This document shows positions 15,719 through 27,983 of a DNA stretch of 32,406 nucleotides, piece by piece. The stretch is taken from assembly GCA_900753715.1 (NCBI GenBank), contig CAAEAE010000100.1, positions 1 through 32,406 of the forward strand, given 5' to 3'. A program made the position numbers and the translations under genes. This DNA comes from an uncultured Roseburia sp. Lineage in GTDB: Bacteria; Bacillota_A; Clostridia; Lachnospirales; Lachnospiraceae. Every line of letters begins with the position of its first letter. Position 1 is the stretch's first letter. The notes under the pieces were generated by a model, which did no database searches, was not told where the DNA came from, and worked only from the letters and a program-made list of their open reading frames with translations.

Positions 15719-17077
15719 ATGGATATCATTCTTGAAAAATGGGACGAAATTTTACAAACCGTCAAAACAGAGCATGAAATGAGTGAGGTGGCTTTCAATA
15801 CCTGGATTAAACCGTTACAGGTTTATGGTGTAGAAGATAATACCTTATATATACTTGTGCCATCCGAGCAGGTAATGCTCAGTTATATTTCCAAGAAATA
15901 TTATCTTCCTTTAAGAGTTGCGATTGCGGAAATCAGCGGAATTGAATATGAGATTAAGTTTATCCAGCCGGAAGATACCAAGTCATTAAGTCTCGGAAAG
16001 AATAAACCGCAGAAGTCTGTCGTTTCTACGGACAATGCCGGCAGGACAAACCTGAATCCGAACTATACCTTCGATACCTTTGTCGTCGGCAGCAACAACC
16101 GTTTTGCCCAGTCTGCTTCTCTTGCAGTTGCGGAATCTCCGGGTGAAGCCTACAACCCTCTTTATATTTACGGGGGTCCTGGACTCGGTAAAACCCACCT
16201 GATGCATTCCATCGGTCACTTCATATTAGAAAAGAACCCGAATGCGAAGGTACTTTACGTTACCTCCGAGGAATTTACAAACGAAGTTATCGAATCTATC
16301 CGTAGCGGTAATGCTTCCGCCATGAATAAGTTTCGTGAGAAATACCGTACCATCGATGTTCTTATGGTCGATGACGTACAGTTTATTATAGGAAAAGAAA
16401 GTACACAGGAAGAATTTTTCCACACTTTCAATGCGCTTCACTCTGCCGGTAAGCAGATTATCTTAACTTCCGATAAACCGCCGAAAGAGATGGAAACCTT
16501 AGAAGAACGAATCCGTTCCCGTTTCGAATGGGGTCTGATGGCAGACATCGGCACTCCCGACTACGAAACCCGAATGGCGATTCTGCGCCGCAAGGTCGAT
16601 GCGGATGATATGGATTTAAGTGATGATATCTTAAACTATATCGCTACGAACATTAAATCAAACATTCGTGAGTTAGAGGGAGCTTTAAACAAACTCCTTG
16701 CTTACTCGAACCTTGAAAAAACTGCGATTACCATGGATATTGCCATGAAAGAACTTCAGAATATCATCACGCCGGACAAGCCGAAAGAAATCACGCCTCA
16801 GTTAATCATTGAGGTTGTTTCCGAGCACTTCCAGATTTCACTTGACCAGATGATTTCAAAGAACCGCAGCAGCGACATTGCAAGACCAAGACAGATTGCG
16901 ATGTACCTCTGCAAGACGATGACCGATATTCCGCTTGACTCTATCGGCTCCCTGCTTGGTGGAAGGGATCACTCCACGATTATTCATGGTATCAAAAAAA
17001 TTGCGGATGAGTACGATTCCAACGAAACAACGAGGAATCTGATTGAAACCATCAAGAAAAAGATTAACCCAAACTGA
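15719..17077 (+). CDS. dnaA: Chromosomal replication initiator protein DnaA
   Basis: A 452-residue AAA+ protein that binds DnaA boxes and opens oriC. Domain I is at about 1-80 (MDIILEKWDEIL, FNTWIKPL). A short linker runs to about 110. The AAA+ domain has Walker A GGPGLGKT (152-159), Walker B VLMVDDVQF (214-222) and the sensor-region arginines in EERIRSRFEWGL. Domain IV ends with the DNA-binding signature GGRDHSTIIHG. The frame stays open 19 codons further upstream, but the ATG at 15719 has CGGAGCG at a good distance and gives the standard N terminus. It is followed by its own terminator, so dnaA and dnaN may be separate units. Confidence 0.98.
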   Translation: MDIILEKWDEILQTVKTEHEMSEVAFNTWIKPLQVYGVEDNTLYILVPSEQVMLSYISKKYYLPLRVAIAEISGIEYEIKFIQPEDTKSLSLGKNKPQKSVVSTDNAGRTNLNPNYTFDTFVVGSNNRFAQSASLAVAESPGEAYNPLYIYGGPGLGKTHLMHSIGHFILEKNPNAKVLYVTSEEFTNEVIESIRSGNASAMNKFREKYRTIDVLMVDDVQFIIGKESTQEEFFHTFNALHSAGKQIILTSDKPPKEMETLEERIRSRFEWGLMADIGTPDYETRMAILRRKVDADDMDLSDDILNYIATNIKSNIRELEGALNKLLAYSNLEKTAITMDIAMKELQNIITPDKPKEITPQLIIEVVSEHFQISLDQMISKNRSSDIARPRQIAMYLCKTMTDIPLDSIGSLLGGRDHSTIIHGIKKIADEYDSNETTRNLIETIKKKINPN

Positions 17078-17133
17078 TGTTGATATTCTGTTGATATCAC
17101 GTGAGTCTGATGTGGAAGTACTTGGACAACTAT

Positions 17134-17183
17134 ATTATGTAAACCTTAAGTTCCAGAACGCCTCTGGTTTACATAATTTTTTA
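17134..17183 (+). terminator. Terminator of dnaA
   Basis: ATTATGTAAACC (17134-17145) and GGTTTACATAAT (17166-17177) form a perfect 12-bp stem, followed by TTTTTTATT. A larger outer pair, TTGGACAA (17122-17129) and TTGTCCAA (17192-17199), flanks it. Confidence 0.8.
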
Positions 17184-17388
17184 TTCACAACTTGTCCAAC
17201 CCGAATCCGCATCCTTTTCACATAGTTATACAGCTTCAAATTTTCTTGAAGTGCTTCATTTTCAAGGGCTCTGGAAGTTATTCACTTATAAACGCCCCCT
17301 AAGAAGATTACTTTTAATATCTTTTTATATTTCTATATATGGCGGTTGTGGCTGCCACCACGTTATTAACAGGAAGGAGTTATTCACA
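17181..17388. other. Weak DnaA boxes in the dnaA-dnaN gap, possible second half of a bipartite origin
   Basis: Three one- or two-mismatch 9-mers occur in the same orientation: TTATTCACA (17181-17189), TTATTCACT (17278-17286) and TTATTCACA (17380-17388). AT-rich sequence at about 17310-17340 could be an unwinding element. The last box overlaps the spacer between the dnaN ribosome binding site and its ATG. No other gene is seen in this gap of about 310 bases. Confidence 0.45.
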
Positions 17389-17390
17389 AA

Positions 17391-18503
17391 ATGAAACTAA
17401 TCTGTTCGAAAGCAAATTTATTACATGGCGTCAATATCGTTTCGAAAGCAGTTCCGACCAGAACAACTATGGCAATCTTGGAATGTATTTTAATTGACGC
17501 TTCCGCAAATGAAATTAAACTGATGGCAAACGATATGGAACTCGGTATCGAAACAGTCATCGATGGAGAAATCGTAGAACGTGGTATTATCGCTCTCGAT
17601 GCAAAAATCTTTTCCGAGATTATCCGTAACCTTGACGACAGTGACGTTGTGATTGAAACCGACGCTTCTTTTAAGACAACGATTACCTGTGAAAAATCCA
17701 ATTTTAATATTATTGGTAAATCCGGCGAAGACTTTTCCTATATTCCTTATATTGAACGTGACGAACAAATCAGTATTTCTCAGTTTACCCTGAAAGAAGT
17801 AATTCGTCAGACTATTTTCTCTATCGCTGACAATGATAATAACAAACTGATGACAGGTGAATTATTTGAAATCAATGAGAACGAACTGAAGGTTGTTTCT
17901 CTCGACGGACACCGTGTTTCTATCCGCAATATTGATTTGAAACAAAACTACAGCAGTCGTAAAATTATCGTTCCAGGAAAAACACTTCAGGAAATCAGCA
18001 AGATTTTACCAGGAAATGCAGATGAAGATGTCAATATTTTCCTGACTGACAATCATATTTTATTTGAATTTGATAATACGACGGTTGTCTCCCGCTTGAT
18101 TGAAGGAGAATACTTCAAAATTGAACAGATGCTTTCTTCTGATTATGAGACAAAAGTAAAGTTAAACAAGAGAGAGCTGTTAAGTTCCATCAACCGTGCC
18201 ACCCTTTTAATCAAAGAAGGGGATAAAAAACCGATTATCATGAACATCACGGATGATAAGATTGAACTTAAAATGAATTCCTTTGTTGGTTCCTTCAAAG
18301 AAGATATCAATATCGCAAAAGAAGGAAAGGATATCATGATTGGATTCAATCCGAAGTTCTTCATTGATGCACTCCGCGTCATTGACGATGAGGAAGTTTC
18401 TCTTTACATGGTAAATCCAAAAGCTCCGTGCTTCATCAAGGATGACGAAGGCAGGTTTATTTATCTGATTCTTCCGGTTAATTTTAATGCAGCAACAGTA
18501 TAG
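17391..18503 (+). CDS. dnaN: DNA polymerase III beta subunit (sliding clamp)
   Basis: A 370-residue clamp protein of three similar domains that dimerises around DNA and tethers polymerase III. It begins MKLICSKANLLHGVNIVSKA and ends with ILPVNFNAATV, in place of the more usual MPMRL tail. Length is normal for Firmicutes. The ATG follows GGAAGGAG by 11 bases, with a DnaA-box-like sequence in the spacer. It leads the dnaN-yaaA-recF-gyrB-gyrA group. Confidence 0.98.
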   Translation: MKLICSKANLLHGVNIVSKAVPTRTTMAILECILIDASANEIKLMANDMELGIETVIDGEIVERGIIALDAKIFSEIIRNLDDSDVVIETDASFKTTITCEKSNFNIIGKSGEDFSYIPYIERDEQISISQFTLKEVIRQTIFSIADNDNNKLMTGELFEINENELKVVSLDGHRVSIRNIDLKQNYSSRKIIVPGKTLQEISKILPGNADEDVNIFLTDNHILFEFDNTTVVSRLIEGEYFKIEQMLSSDYETKVKLNKRELLSSINRATLLIKEGDKKPIIMNITDDKIELKMNSFVGSFKEDINIAKEGKDIMIGFNPKFFIDALRVIDDEEVSLYMVNPKAPCFIKDDEGRFIYLILPVNFNAATV

Positions 18504-18512
18504 AGGTGGACT

Positions 18513-18724
18513 ATGACAGAAGTAGCAATCCGTGAGACGGATGAATTTATCAAATTAGGACAGGCACTAAAGAAAGCAGGTCTTGTGGACTCCGGAGTGG
18601 AAGCAAAGTTTGCCATCCAGGATGGAGAAGTTACCGTAAACGGTGAAGTGGAACTCCAGCGTGGAAAGAAACTTCATGACGGAGATGTGGTAGCATTTCA
18701 TGGCGAGACCTTTAAGATTGTGAA

Positions 18725-18728
<4 letters not shown>
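18513..18728 (+). CDS. yaaA: S4-domain RNA-binding protein YaaA
   Basis: A 71-residue protein made of a single S4 domain: EFIKLGQALKKAGLVDSG, then AKFAIQDGEVTVNGEVELQ and RGKKLHDGDVV. It is the conserved small gene between dnaN and recF in Firmicutes, thought to bind RNA, possibly in ribosome assembly. It starts 9 bases after dnaN with GAGGTGG before the ATG, and its stop overlaps the recF start (ATGA), indicating coupling. Confidence 0.95.
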
Positions 18729-21738
<3,010 letters not shown>

Positions 21739-21772
21739 GCATTTGTAGTTGTAAAGAAGTGAGGAAAATCAG

Positions 21773-24394
21773 ATGGATGATAAAATTTTTGACCAGATTA
21801 ATGAGGTCGATTTGAAGGAGACCATGGAATCCTCCTACATCGATTATGCGATGAGCGTTATCGCCCAGCGTGCACTGCCGGATGTAAGAGATGGCCTAAA
21901 GCCGGTACAGCGCCGTGTGTTATATTCCATGATTGAATTGAATAACGGACCGGACAAGCCGCACCGTAAGTGTGCCCGTATTGTCGGAGATACCATGGGT
22001 AAATATCATCCCCACGGAGACAGTTCCATCTATGGTGCTCTGGTAAATATGGCGCAGGAGTGGTCAACCCGTTATCCGCTCGTAGACGGACACGGAAACT
22101 TTGGTTCCGTCGATGGAGACGGTGCCGCAGCAATGCGATATACAGAGGCACGTCTGAGCAAAATTTCCATGGAAATGTTAGCGGATATCAATAAAGATAC
22201 CGTAGATTTCCAGCCGAACTTTGATGAGACAGAGAAGGAACCGACCGTTCTTCCATCACGTTATCCGAACCTTTTGGTAAACGGAACGACCGGAATTGCA
22301 GTCGGCATGGCAACGAATATTCCACCACACAATCTCCGCGAGGTGATTGCTGCCGTGGTAAAAATTATTGATAATCAGGTAAACGAGAATCGTCAGACAA
22401 CGATTGAGGAGCTGCTTCCAATCGTAAAGGGACCGGATTTTCCGACCGGCGGTATGATTCTTGGTACGACAGGAATCAATGAAGCTTACCGTACCGGACG
22501 CGGCAAAATCCGTGTGCGTGCCGTGACGGATATTGAACCGATGCAAAATGGAAAGAACCGCATTGTCGTAACGGAGCTTCCGTTTATGGTAAATAAAGCA
22601 CGCCTCATTGAAAAGATTGCGGAGCTTGTCCGCGATAAAAAGTTAGATGGTATCACCGATTTGCGTGATGAGTCTGACCGTCAGGGTATGCGCATCTGTA
22701 TTGAGCTGCGCCGTGACGTAAACCCAAATGTCATGTTAAATCTTCTGTTTAAGCATACGCAGTTGCAGGATACTTTTGGTGTCATCATGCTTGCGCTTGT
22801 TGATAATCAGCCGAAGGTCTTAAATCTCTGTGATATGCTCCACTATTATCTGGAGCATCAGAAGGATGTCGTAACAAGAAGAACAAAGTATGATTTAAAC
22901 AAGGCAGAGGAACGCGCCCATATTTTACAGGGCTTACTGATTGCGTTAGACAATATTGATGAAGTCATCTCGATTATCCGCAGCAGCAAAAATACACCGG
23001 AAGCAAAAGAGCGTTTAATGGATCGTTTCTCCTTAAGCGATGCACAGGCACAGGCAATCGTAGATATGCGTCTGCGTGCACTGACAGGTCTCGAACGTGA
23101 AAAGTTAGAGGCAGAGTATGCGCAGCTGCAGGAATTAATCAGTGAATTGAAGGCAATTTTGGCAGACGAGAAGAAGCTGCTTGGTGTTATCCGCGAAGAA
23201 ATTGCGGCAATTGCAGACAAATACGGCGATGACAGGAGAACTTCTATCGGATTTGATGAGTACGATATTTCCATGGAGGACTTGATTCCGGTAACGAATA
23301 CTGTCATTACAATGACAAAACTTGGTTACATCAAGCGGATGAGCATTGACAATTTCCGTGCACAGAACCGCGGTGGTAAGGGAATCAAAGGAATGGAGAC
23401 GATTGAGGAAGACTATATCGAGGAGCTTCTTATGACGACCTCCCATCACTACATGATGTTCTTTACCAACACCGGACGTGTATACCGCCTGAAGGCATAC
23501 GAGATTCCGGAGGCAAGCCGTACTTCCCGCGGAACTGCAATTGTAAATCTGTTACAGTTACAGCCGGGAGAAAAAATTACCGCGGTGATTCCAATCAAGG
23601 AATTTAACGATGGCCATTATCTTTTCATGGCAACCAAAAAAGGTATCGTAAAGAAAACGCCGATTATGGAATATGCCAATGTGCGCAAAAAAGGTCTTGC
23701 CGCCATCAACTTAAGAGAAGACGATGAACTGATTGAGGTAAAGAAGACCAACAATACCGAAGATATTTTCCTGGTAACAAAATACGGTCAGTGTATCCGT
23801 TTTAAAGAGACAGATGTAAGAAAAACAGGACGTGTTTCCATGGGTGTTATCGGTATGAACCTGACAGACGGTGACGAAGTCATCGGAATGCAGATGGAGT
23901 CACAGGGTGATGCACTGATGATTGTTTCCGAAAAAGGTCTTGGAAAGTGCACACTGATTTCTGAATTTACGACCCAGAACCGTGGTGGTAAGGGTGTGAA
24001 GTGCTACAAGATTACCGAAAAGACCGGAAATATTGTGGGTGTGAAGGCTGTCAATCAGAATAACGAGCTGATGCTCATTACCACAGAGGGAATCATTATC
24101 CGGATTAAGGTAAGTGATACTACATTATTAGGACGTATTACCTCTGGTGTCAAACTGATTAACCTGGATGAAAATGTGACAGTTGCAAGCATTGCAAAAG
24201 TCCGCGAGGATGCAACTTTAATGGAAAACACCGACACTTCCGAGCTTCTGACCGAGGAAGAAGAGGCAAAGAATGTTGCACTTGCAGCAGAGAATGCAGG
24301 AAAAGCAGTTATGAATCCAGAAACGACCGAGACGGATGACGAACTTATGAAAGAATTGTTAGAGCGCGCCCAAGGAGATGGCGAGGAAGAATAA
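21773..24394 (+). CDS. gyrA: DNA gyrase subunit A
   Basis: An 873-residue DNA-cleaving subunit. The catalytic Tyr123 is in RYTEARLS. The quinolone region reads [10 protein letters not shown] (79-88), with Ser84 at the position of E. coli S83 and Gly88 at that of D87. The C-terminal beta-pinwheel begins after about residue 500; a GyrA-box-like QNRGGKG occurs at about 531 and again at about 735. The tail (about 815-873) is acidic and rich in glutamate. It follows gyrB by 34 bases, with GTGAGG before the ATG. A terminator follows. Confidence 0.98.
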   Translation: MDDKIFDQINEVDLKETMESSYIDYAMSVIAQRALPDVRDGLKPVQRRVLYSMIELNNGPDKPHRKCARIVGDTMGKYHPHGDSSIYGALVNMAQEWSTRYPLVDGHGNFGSVDGDGAAAMRYTEARLSKISMEMLADINKDTVDFQPNFDETEKEPTVLPSRYPNLLVNGTTGIAVGMATNIPPHNLREVIAAVVKIIDNQVNENRQTTIEELLPIVKGPDFPTGGMILGTTGINEAYRTGRGKIRVRAVTDIEPMQNGKNRIVVTELPFMVNKARLIEKIAELVRDKKLDGITDLRDESDRQGMRICIELRRDVNPNVMLNLLFKHTQLQDTFGVIMLALVDNQPKVLNLCDMLHYYLEHQKDVVTRRTKYDLNKAEERAHILQGLLIALDNIDEVISIIRSSKNTPEAKERLMDRFSLSDAQAQAIVDMRLRALTGLEREKLEAEYAQLQELISELKAILADEKKLLGVIREEIAAIADKYGDDRRTSIGFDEYDISMEDLIPVTNTVITMTKLGYIKRMSIDNFRAQNRGGKGIKGMETIEEDYIEELLMTTSHHYMMFFTNTGRVYRLKAYEIPEASRTSRGTAIVNLLQLQPGEKITAVIPIKEFNDGHYLFMATKKGIVKKTPIMEYANVRKKGLAAINLREDDELIEVKKTNNTEDIFLVTKYGQCIRFKETDVRKTGRVSMGVIGMNLTDGDEVIGMQMESQGDALMIVSEKGLGKCTLISEFTTQNRGGKGVKCYKITEKTGNIVGVKAVNQNNELMLITTEGIIIRIKVSDTTLLGRITSGVKLINLDENVTVASIAKVREDATLMENTDTSELLTEEEEAKNVALAAENAGKAVMNPETTETDDELMKELLERAQGDGEEE

Positions 24395-24431
24395 GATTTC
24401 CATATTGAATCCTAAATTGCAACGTGCTATA

Positions 24432-24487
24432 GTATGTTCTGGATGATATTCCACACACAGGAAATCATACCAGAACATATTTTTATC
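24432..24487 (+). terminator. Terminator after gyrA
   Basis: TATGTTCTGG and CCAGAACATA form a perfect 10-bp outer stem, continued by ATGAT/ATCAT and TTCC/GGAA around ACACACA, followed by TTTTTATC. A promoter-like TTGAAT, 17 bases, TATAGT (24405-24433) ends where the hairpin begins and is treated as uncertain. Confidence 0.75.
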
Positions 24488-24572
24488 AGAAAAAGAGTAT
24501 AAAACAAAGAAAAACCGCGCATATCCGTTATGGAATGGGACAGTCGTATGCTGCTTCTGTAAAGGGGGAAGC

Positions 24573-25430
24573 ATGCAAATAAGTTTTATCGGCGCTGGAA
24601 AAGTCGGCGTGTCACTCGGCAAATATTTTATGGAAAAGGGCAGGAAAGTAGGAGGTTATTATAGTCTGAGCCCGGAGTCAGCCGCATCGGCGGCAAAATT
24701 CACCAACACGAAACAATACAATAGTTTAGAAGAAATCATAAGCAGCAGCGACATGATTTTTTTTACTGTGCCCGATGATTGTATCAGCGAGGTATGGGAG
24801 GCGGCGAAACCGTATGCCCATGAAAAAATAATCGCTCATTGCAGCGGGATTCACAGTTCAGGTATCTTTTCTGATATAGAGCGTACTGGTAGTATGGCCT
24901 ATTCTATTCATCCTCTTTGTGCAGTCAGCAGCAGGGAAAATTCCTGGCAGACGCTTGCGGACGCAATGTTTACCATTGAGGGTGATGTGCGAAATATTTC
25001 CAATATTAAAACCATGTTTACGCAGATGGGGAATCGGACCCGGATTATTTCTGCGGAAGACAAAACAAAATATCATGCAGCGGCGTCGTTGGCATCCAAC
25101 CACATGACGGCGGTATTTTTTATGGCAGAAACACTGTTTCTCGAATGTGGATTTACAGAAAAAGAAGCAGAGGAAGAGCTGTACCGGCTTGCAAAAGGCA
25201 ATCTGGAAAACATCCACACACAGGGATGTGTTTCTTCATTGACCGGTCCGGTGGAGCGCGGCGATAAAAATACCGTGCAAAAACATTTGGATGCAATGGA
25301 TGGCGGCATGAAACAGGCATATCTGGAAAATGCAAAGCAGCTTTTGAAAATTGCGGAGCAGAAAAATCCGGATAGAGACTATGCGGCAATGAGAGCACTT
25401 CTCATGTCGACAGATATTGGAGAGGATTAG
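24573..25430 (+). CDS. Rossmann-like and DUF2520 protein, probable PanG-type ketopantoate reductase
   Basis: A 285-residue protein with an N-terminal NAD(P)-binding fold (IGAGKVGVSLG, residues 6-16) and a C-terminal DUF2520 helical domain with HAAASLASNHMTA around 165-177. This architecture is found in proteins named PanG, a ketopantoate reductase class that replaces PanE. It lies 6 bases before panB in an operon that has panB, panC and panD but no panE in this window, so reduction of ketopantoate to pantoate with NAD(P)H is the likely role. That function is inferred from context and family. GGGGGAAGC precedes the ATG. It could also belong to another branch of this oxidoreductase family. Confidence 0.75.
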   Translation: MQISFIGAGKVGVSLGKYFMEKGRKVGGYYSLSPESAASAAKFTNTKQYNSLEEIISSSDMIFFTVPDDCISEVWEAAKPYAHEKIIAHCSGIHSSGIFSDIERTGSMAYSIHPLCAVSSRENSWQTLADAMFTIEGDVRNISNIKTMFTQMGNRTRIISAEDKTKYHAAASLASNHMTAVFFMAETLFLECGFTEKEAEEELYRLAKGNLENIHTQGCVSSLTGPVERGDKNTVQKHLDAMDGGMKQAYLENAKQLLKIAEQKNPDRDYAAMRALLMSTDIGED

Positions 25431-25436
25431 ATTAAC

Positions 25437-26264
25437 ATGAAAAACACCGTACTTACATTACAGAAACAAAAAGAGCAGAAGGATAAAATCGTCATGGTGA
25501 CGGCGTATGATTATACGACCGCAAAAATCATGGACGAATCCGGCGTTAATACTATTTTAGTAGGAGATTCGCTGGGAATGGTAATGCTCGGTTACGAAGA
25601 CACGTTGTCTGTCACAATGGAGGATATGATTCACCACTCGGCAGCGGTAGCAAGAGGCACAAAAAATGCATTTGTAGTAACAGATATGCCGTTCATGTCT
25701 TATCAGACATCGGTGTATGATGCCGTGGTCAATGCGGGACGCCTGATGAAAGAAGGACGTGCAAACGCTGTAAAATTAGAGGGCGGAGCGGAATTTGCAC
25801 CGCACATTGAAGCAATCGTGAAAGCATCGATTCCGGTTGTTGCCCATATCGGACTGACACCGCAGTCTGTCAATGCATTTGGCGGCTTTAAGGTACAGGG
25901 TAAGGATTTAAAAGCAGCACAGAAATTAATTGAGGACGCAAAGGCAGTTGAGGCAGCAGGTGCCTGCATGGTAGTGATGGAGTGTGTTCCGGCAAAGCTT
26001 GCTACAAAAATCACAGAAGAATTACACATTCCGACCATTGGTATCGGTGCCGGAGCAGGCTGCGACGGTCAGGTGCTTGTATATCAGGATTTGCTTGCCA
26101 TGTACAGCGATATGAAACCGAAATTTGTAAAACAGTTTGCACAGGTGGGCGAGGCAATGCGCGAAGGCGTCAAAGCTTATATCGACGAGACAAAAGCGGG
26201 AACATTTCCGGGAGAAGAGCATACCTTCCAGATTTCAGACGAAGTGATTGAAAAATTATATTAA
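25437..26264 (+). CDS. panB: 3-methyl-2-oxobutanoate hydroxymethyltransferase PanB
   Basis: A 275-residue TIM-barrel enzyme that transfers a hydroxymethyl group from methylenetetrahydrofolate to alpha-ketoisovalerate, giving ketopantoate. Seen: [29 protein letters not shown] with the metal-binding Asp, the VTDMPFMSY motif, [15 protein letters not shown] and IPTIGIGAG. Length is normal. The ATG is 6 bases after the DUF2520 gene. Panthothenate is a coenzyme A precursor. Confidence 0.97.
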   Translation: MKNTVLTLQKQKEQKDKIVMVTAYDYTTAKIMDESGVNTILVGDSLGMVMLGYEDTLSVTMEDMIHHSAAVARGTKNAFVVTDMPFMSYQTSVYDAVVNAGRLMKEGRANAVKLEGGAEFAPHIEAIVKASIPVVAHIGLTPQSVNAFGGFKVQGKDLKAAQKLIEDAKAVEAAGACMVVMECVPAKLATKITEELHIPTIGIGAGAGCDGQVLVYQDLLAMYSDMKPKFVKQFAQVGEAMREGVKAYIDETKAGTFPGEEHTFQISDEVIEKLY

Positions 26265-26283
26265 AAGAAAGCAGGAAAAGACA

Positions 26284-27129
26284 ATGAAGATTGTATCAAC
26301 GATAGAAGAAGTAAGAGCACAGGTAAGAGAGTGGAAAAAAGAAGGAAAGACCGTAGGGTTTGTTCCGACCATGGGATATTTACATGAAGGTCATGCAAGC
26401 CTCATGGATGCAGCAGGGGAAAATGACAAAGTGGTTGTCAGCATTTTTGTAAATCCGATGCAGTTTGGACCAAACGAGGATTTAGCAAGCTATCCAAGAG
26501 ACTTAGAGCACGATGCAAAGGTCTGCGAGGCACACGGCGTTGATTTAATTTTTCATCCGACACCGGAAGAGATGTATGGGGATAACTTTTATTCCTATGT
26601 GGATATGAATGTGCTGACGGAAGAACTCTGTGGATTAAGCAGACCAGTACATTTCCGCGGCGTGTGCACAGTCGTGGCAAAATTATTCAATATTGTAACA
26701 CCGGATAAGGCATACTTCGGACAGAAGGATGCGCAGCAGCTTGCAGTAATCAAAAGGATGGTAAAGGATTTGAATATGCCGCTTACCATTGTGGGCTGTC
26801 CGATTATCCGTGAAGAGGACGGACTTGCCAAAAGTTCCAGAAATACCTATCTTTCTCCGGAAGAAAGAAAAGCAGCACTTGTGTTAAGCCGCTCTATTTT
26901 CCTTGGCAAAAAAATGGTTGAGCAGGGAGAAAAAGACTGCCGGAAAATCAAAGAGGCAATGACCGCAGAAATCGAAAAAGAGCCGCTTGCCAAAATTGAT
27001 TATGTAAAAATCGTGGATTTATCCACAATGCAGCAGGTGGAAACGACCGAGCACGGCGTACTGGCAGCGATTGCGGTATATATCGGAAAGACACGCCTCA
27101 TCGACAACTTCATGACAGAGGAAGCTTAA
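26284..27129 (+). CDS. panC: Pantothenate synthetase PanC
   Basis: A 281-residue ATP-dependent ligase that joins pantoate and beta-alanine. Seen: [17 protein letters not shown] with the HIGH-like [35 protein letters not shown] and the KMSKS-like region [11 protein letters not shown]. The frame extends 12 codons upstream, but the ATG at 26284 has GCAGGAAAAG before it and gives the typical N terminus [11 protein letters not shown]. It follows panB by 19 bases. Confidence 0.97.
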   Translation: MKIVSTIEEVRAQVREWKKEGKTVGFVPTMGYLHEGHASLMDAAGENDKVVVSIFVNPMQFGPNEDLASYPRDLEHDAKVCEAHGVDLIFHPTPEEMYGDNFYSYVDMNVLTEELCGLSRPVHFRGVCTVVAKLFNIVTPDKAYFGQKDAQQLAVIKRMVKDLNMPLTIVGCPIIREEDGLAKSSRNTYLSPEERKAALVLSRSIFLGKKMVEQGEKDCRKIKEAMTAEIEKEPLAKIDYVKIVDLSTMQQVETTEHGVLAAIAVYIGKTRLIDNFMTEEA

Positions 27130-27167
27130 AAAAAGAGCCATTTTACGGCAGAACGGAGAAAAATAAA

Positions 27168-27554
27168 ATGACAATTTCCATGTTAAAGGCAAAAATTCAT
27201 CGTGCCACCGTGACACAGGCGGCATTGGACTACGTCGGAAGCATCACGGTAGACATTGATTTATTAGAGCAGTCCGGCATTTTAGAGTATGAGAAGGTTC
27301 ATATCGTGGATGTGAACAACGGCTCCCGGTTTGAAACCTACACGATTGCCGGTGAGAGAGGAAGCGGAGTCATCTGCTTAAACGGTGCCGCTGCGCGCAT
27401 GGTGCAGCCCGGCGATAAAATCATTCTGATGGCATATGCCCAGGTGACACCGGAGGAAGCAGCAGAGCTTCACCCGACCGTATTGTTTGTAGATGAACAG
27501 AATAAAGTGACAAAAGTGACAAACTACGAAAAACATGGACAGATTACCATGTAA
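27168..27554 (+). CDS. panD: Aspartate 1-decarboxylase PanD
   Basis: A 128-residue pyruvoyl enzyme that makes beta-alanine from aspartate. The precursor is self-cleaved at Gly24-Ser25 ([12 protein letters not shown]), giving the pyruvoyl group on Ser25. [10 protein letters not shown] and [12 protein letters not shown] match the family. A start region with ACGGAGAAA precedes the ATG, 38 bases after panC. Last gene of the pantothenate operon; terminator at 27592. Confidence 0.97.
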   Translation: MTISMLKAKIHRATVTQAALDYVGSITVDIDLLEQSGILEYEKVHIVDVNNGSRFETYTIAGERGSGVICLNGAAARMVQPGDKIILMAYAQVTPEEAAELHPTVLFVDEQNKVTKVTNYEKHGQITM

Positions 27555-27591
27555 GAATAGAATCCTTTGAAAAAAGTCGCCTCATAAAAAG

Positions 27592-27632
27592 CCTGTGCTG
27601 AAGTTACATTCAAACTCAGCACGGGATTTTTT
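27592..27632 (+). terminator. Terminator of the pantothenate operon
   Basis: CCTGTGCTGA (27592-27601) pairs with TCAGCACGGG (27616-27625), including one G-U pair, followed by ATTTTTT. Confidence 0.85.
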
Positions 27633-27653
27633 CTACAAAAATAAGTTGATATA

Positions 27654-27662
27654 TGCTATAAT
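27654..27662 (+). promoter_or_regulatory. Extended -10 promoter of the decayed gene
   Basis: TGCTATAAT: a perfect -10 with TG extension. The -35 position is poor (TACAAA). It would start transcription about 15 bases before the ribosome binding site GAGGTG of the remnant. Confidence 0.5.
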
Positions 27663-27682
27663 AGGCAAAACGAGGTGAAAAA

Positions 27683-27855
27683 ATGGAAACGATGGTGGTG
27701 TATATAGATCTCCCGTAGTTTATCATACCGTAACAGTACCAAAGGGCAAAAAAGTATATGTGGGGGATCCGAAAGTAGTTTCTACGACAAATTCCTATAA
27801 TGGTGTTGCCGTTAAATGTGCCGGACGCTTCGAATATCCATATAGTTTTAAATAA
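27683..27855 (+). pseudogene. Frame-disrupted remnant of a small protein gene
   Basis: After GAGGTG, an ATG at 27683 opens only 11 codons (METMVVYIDLP) before TAG. A second frame, entered one base off, reads open to TAA at 27855 and contains VVYHTVTVPKGKKVYVG and then NSYNGVAVKCAGRFEYPY, which looks like a real beta-rich protein end. No start exists in that frame because TGA lies just before it. A small indel near the start would join the two. The gene has its own promoter and terminator. Product unknown; it may be a secreted or toxin-like protein fragment, but nothing proves that. A programmed frameshift cannot be excluded. Confidence 0.5.
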
Positions 27856-27889
27856 ATAAGTGTACTATATTCATACTAAGATTATAATA

Positions 27890-27929
27890 AAGGCAGTTGT
27901 AGGAGTTACCACAACTGCCTTGCTTTTTT
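27890..27929 (+). terminator. Terminator between the gene remnant and the ABC operon
   Basis: AAGGCAGTTGT (27890-27900) and ACAACTGCCTT (27911-27921) form a perfect 11-bp stem with a 10-base loop, followed by GCTTTTTTAG. A perfect TATAAT (27883-27888) lies directly before it without a good -35. Confidence 0.85.
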
Positions 27930-27983
27930 AGTTTCGTATGCCTAATGGGTATGTTTTGATGAATGAATGGAGAAGGAGAAGTT

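Noticed and set aside
17075..17100. Two copies of TGTTGATAT just after dnaA
   Set aside because: Short and AT-rich; could be iteron-like but two copies are not enough to support this.
22858..23307. Minus-strand frame of 149 codons inside gyrA
   Set aside because: A shadow of gyrA codon usage; serine- and alanine-rich low-complexity composition and no start signals.
24405..24433. Promoter-like TTGAAT, 17 bases, TATAGT upstream of the DUF2520 gene
   Set aside because: The transcript would begin within the gyrA terminator hairpin, so it was not listed as a separate promoter.
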